Shown: positions 6,382-6,433 of the stretch, in pieces
How positions within the stretch are numbered: the first letter of the stretch is position 1
Layout of the letters: each line of letters starts with the position of its first letter
Source of the DNA: Acidobacteriota bacterium
Lineage (GTDB): Bacteria > Acidobacteriota > Thermoanaerobaculia > Multivoradales > JAHZIX01
Reading direction: 5' to 3'
DNA: 6,433 nt
Assembly (NCBI GenBank): GCA_020439725.1
Contig: JAGQSE010000483.1
Location: forward strand, 1 to 6,433
The notes under the pieces: generated by a model
Told to the model about the DNA's origin: nothing
What the model saw: the letters and a program-made list of their open reading frames with translations, nothing else
Database searches by the model: none
Made by a program: the position numbers and the translations under genes

Positions 6382-6390
6382 AAGATAGCA
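6382..6390 (-). promoter_or_regulatory. Possible extended -10 promoter element very close to the start of the GreA-type gene
   Basis: On the - strand, TGC followed by TATCTT lies 11 bases before the ATG. TATCTT matches four of six bases of the TATAAT consensus and has the TGn of an extended -10; no good -35 is seen at 17 bases. If used, transcription would begin only about five bases before the ATG, giving an almost leaderless mRNA, which fits the lack of a Shine-Dalgarno sequence. It is one of the few AT-containing stretches here, but the evidence is weak. Confidence 0.25.
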
Positions 6391-6410
6391 GAGTCGATGC
6401 TTCCGATCGA

Positions 6411-6432
6411 GGCGCCGGCGCTCGCCGGCGCC
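6411..6432. repeat. Perfect 10-bp GC-only inverted repeat at the window edge
   Basis: GGCGCCGGCG at 6411-6420 and CGCCGGCGCC at 6423-6432 are exact complements separated by two bases (CT), so they can form a very stable hairpin or cruciform. No T-run follows on the - strand side, and the + strand side is cut off by the window end. It could end the neighbouring gene to the right or sit between divergent genes; the window does not show which. Confidence 0.5.
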
Positions 6433-6433
6433 G

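Noticed and set aside
5279..6388. A 369-codon open frame on the + strand opposite the GreA-type gene
   Set aside because: It is a GC-driven shadow frame: the - strand frame encodes a complete GreA module and domain-like sequence, while this one gives low-complexity Leu/Gly/Ala/Val-rich sequence with no recognisable motif.
1..6433. CRISPR arrays, tRNA genes, transposon ends, defence or toxin-antitoxin modules
   Set aside because: I found no spaced direct repeats, cloverleaf-like sequence, transposase or recombinase motifs or paired small genes; the window reads as ordinary chromosomal genes.

Overview
This is a strongly GC-rich bacterial stretch with G or C at most third codon positions. It is densely packed with five genes. 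Four lie on the + strand: the 3' end of gatA, a LysM/amidase cell-wall hydrolase, an ECF sigma factor and its zinc-finger anti-sigma factor. One large gene lies on the - strand, a GreA-type transcription factor with a very long N-terminal extension. No tRNA, rRNA, CRISPR array, insertion sequence or phage gene is visible. An envelope amidase and a membrane-spanning anti-sigma factor suggest a Gram-negative (diderm) cell. The long GreA architecture is one I associate with Spirochaetes, Chlamydiae and some Planctomycetes/Acidobacteria. With the high GC, an acidobacterial or similar environmental lineage is my best guess, at low confidence.

Layout. 1-947: C-terminal two thirds of GatA, cut at the window edge just before the catalytic serine. 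949-2865: an exported N-acetylmuramoyl-L-alanine amidase with three LysM-like modules. Its first usable start codon (GTG 997) falls inside the signal peptide, so the true start is upstream, or a base is missing near 950-990. 2866-2995: a 130-base gap with a convincing ECF-type promoter (GGAACTT, 16 bases, GTCAGA). 2996-4257: sigma factor and anti-sigma factor overlapping as ATGA. 4253-4284: an inverted repeat that holds the stop codons of the two convergent genes in its two arms. 4280-6370: the GreA-domain protein on the - strand. 6371-6433: its short upstream region, with a possible close-in promoter and a perfect 10-bp GC inverted repeat.

How the parts relate. The sigma/anti-sigma pair is a self-contained transmembrane signalling unit. 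The anti-sigma factor would hold the sigma factor at the membrane through its HC2 zinc finger, a signal outside the membrane would release it, and the upstream promoter would give positive autoregulation. The amidase directly upstream makes an envelope-stress theme possible, but only proximity supports that. GatA (tRNA-dependent amidation) and the GreA-like protein (rescue of stalled RNA polymerase) are housekeeping functions with no obvious link to the pair. I do not see a clearly novel multi-gene system. The points most worth a second look are the amidase start, the ECF promoter, the GreA extension and the mirrored stop-codon hairpin.
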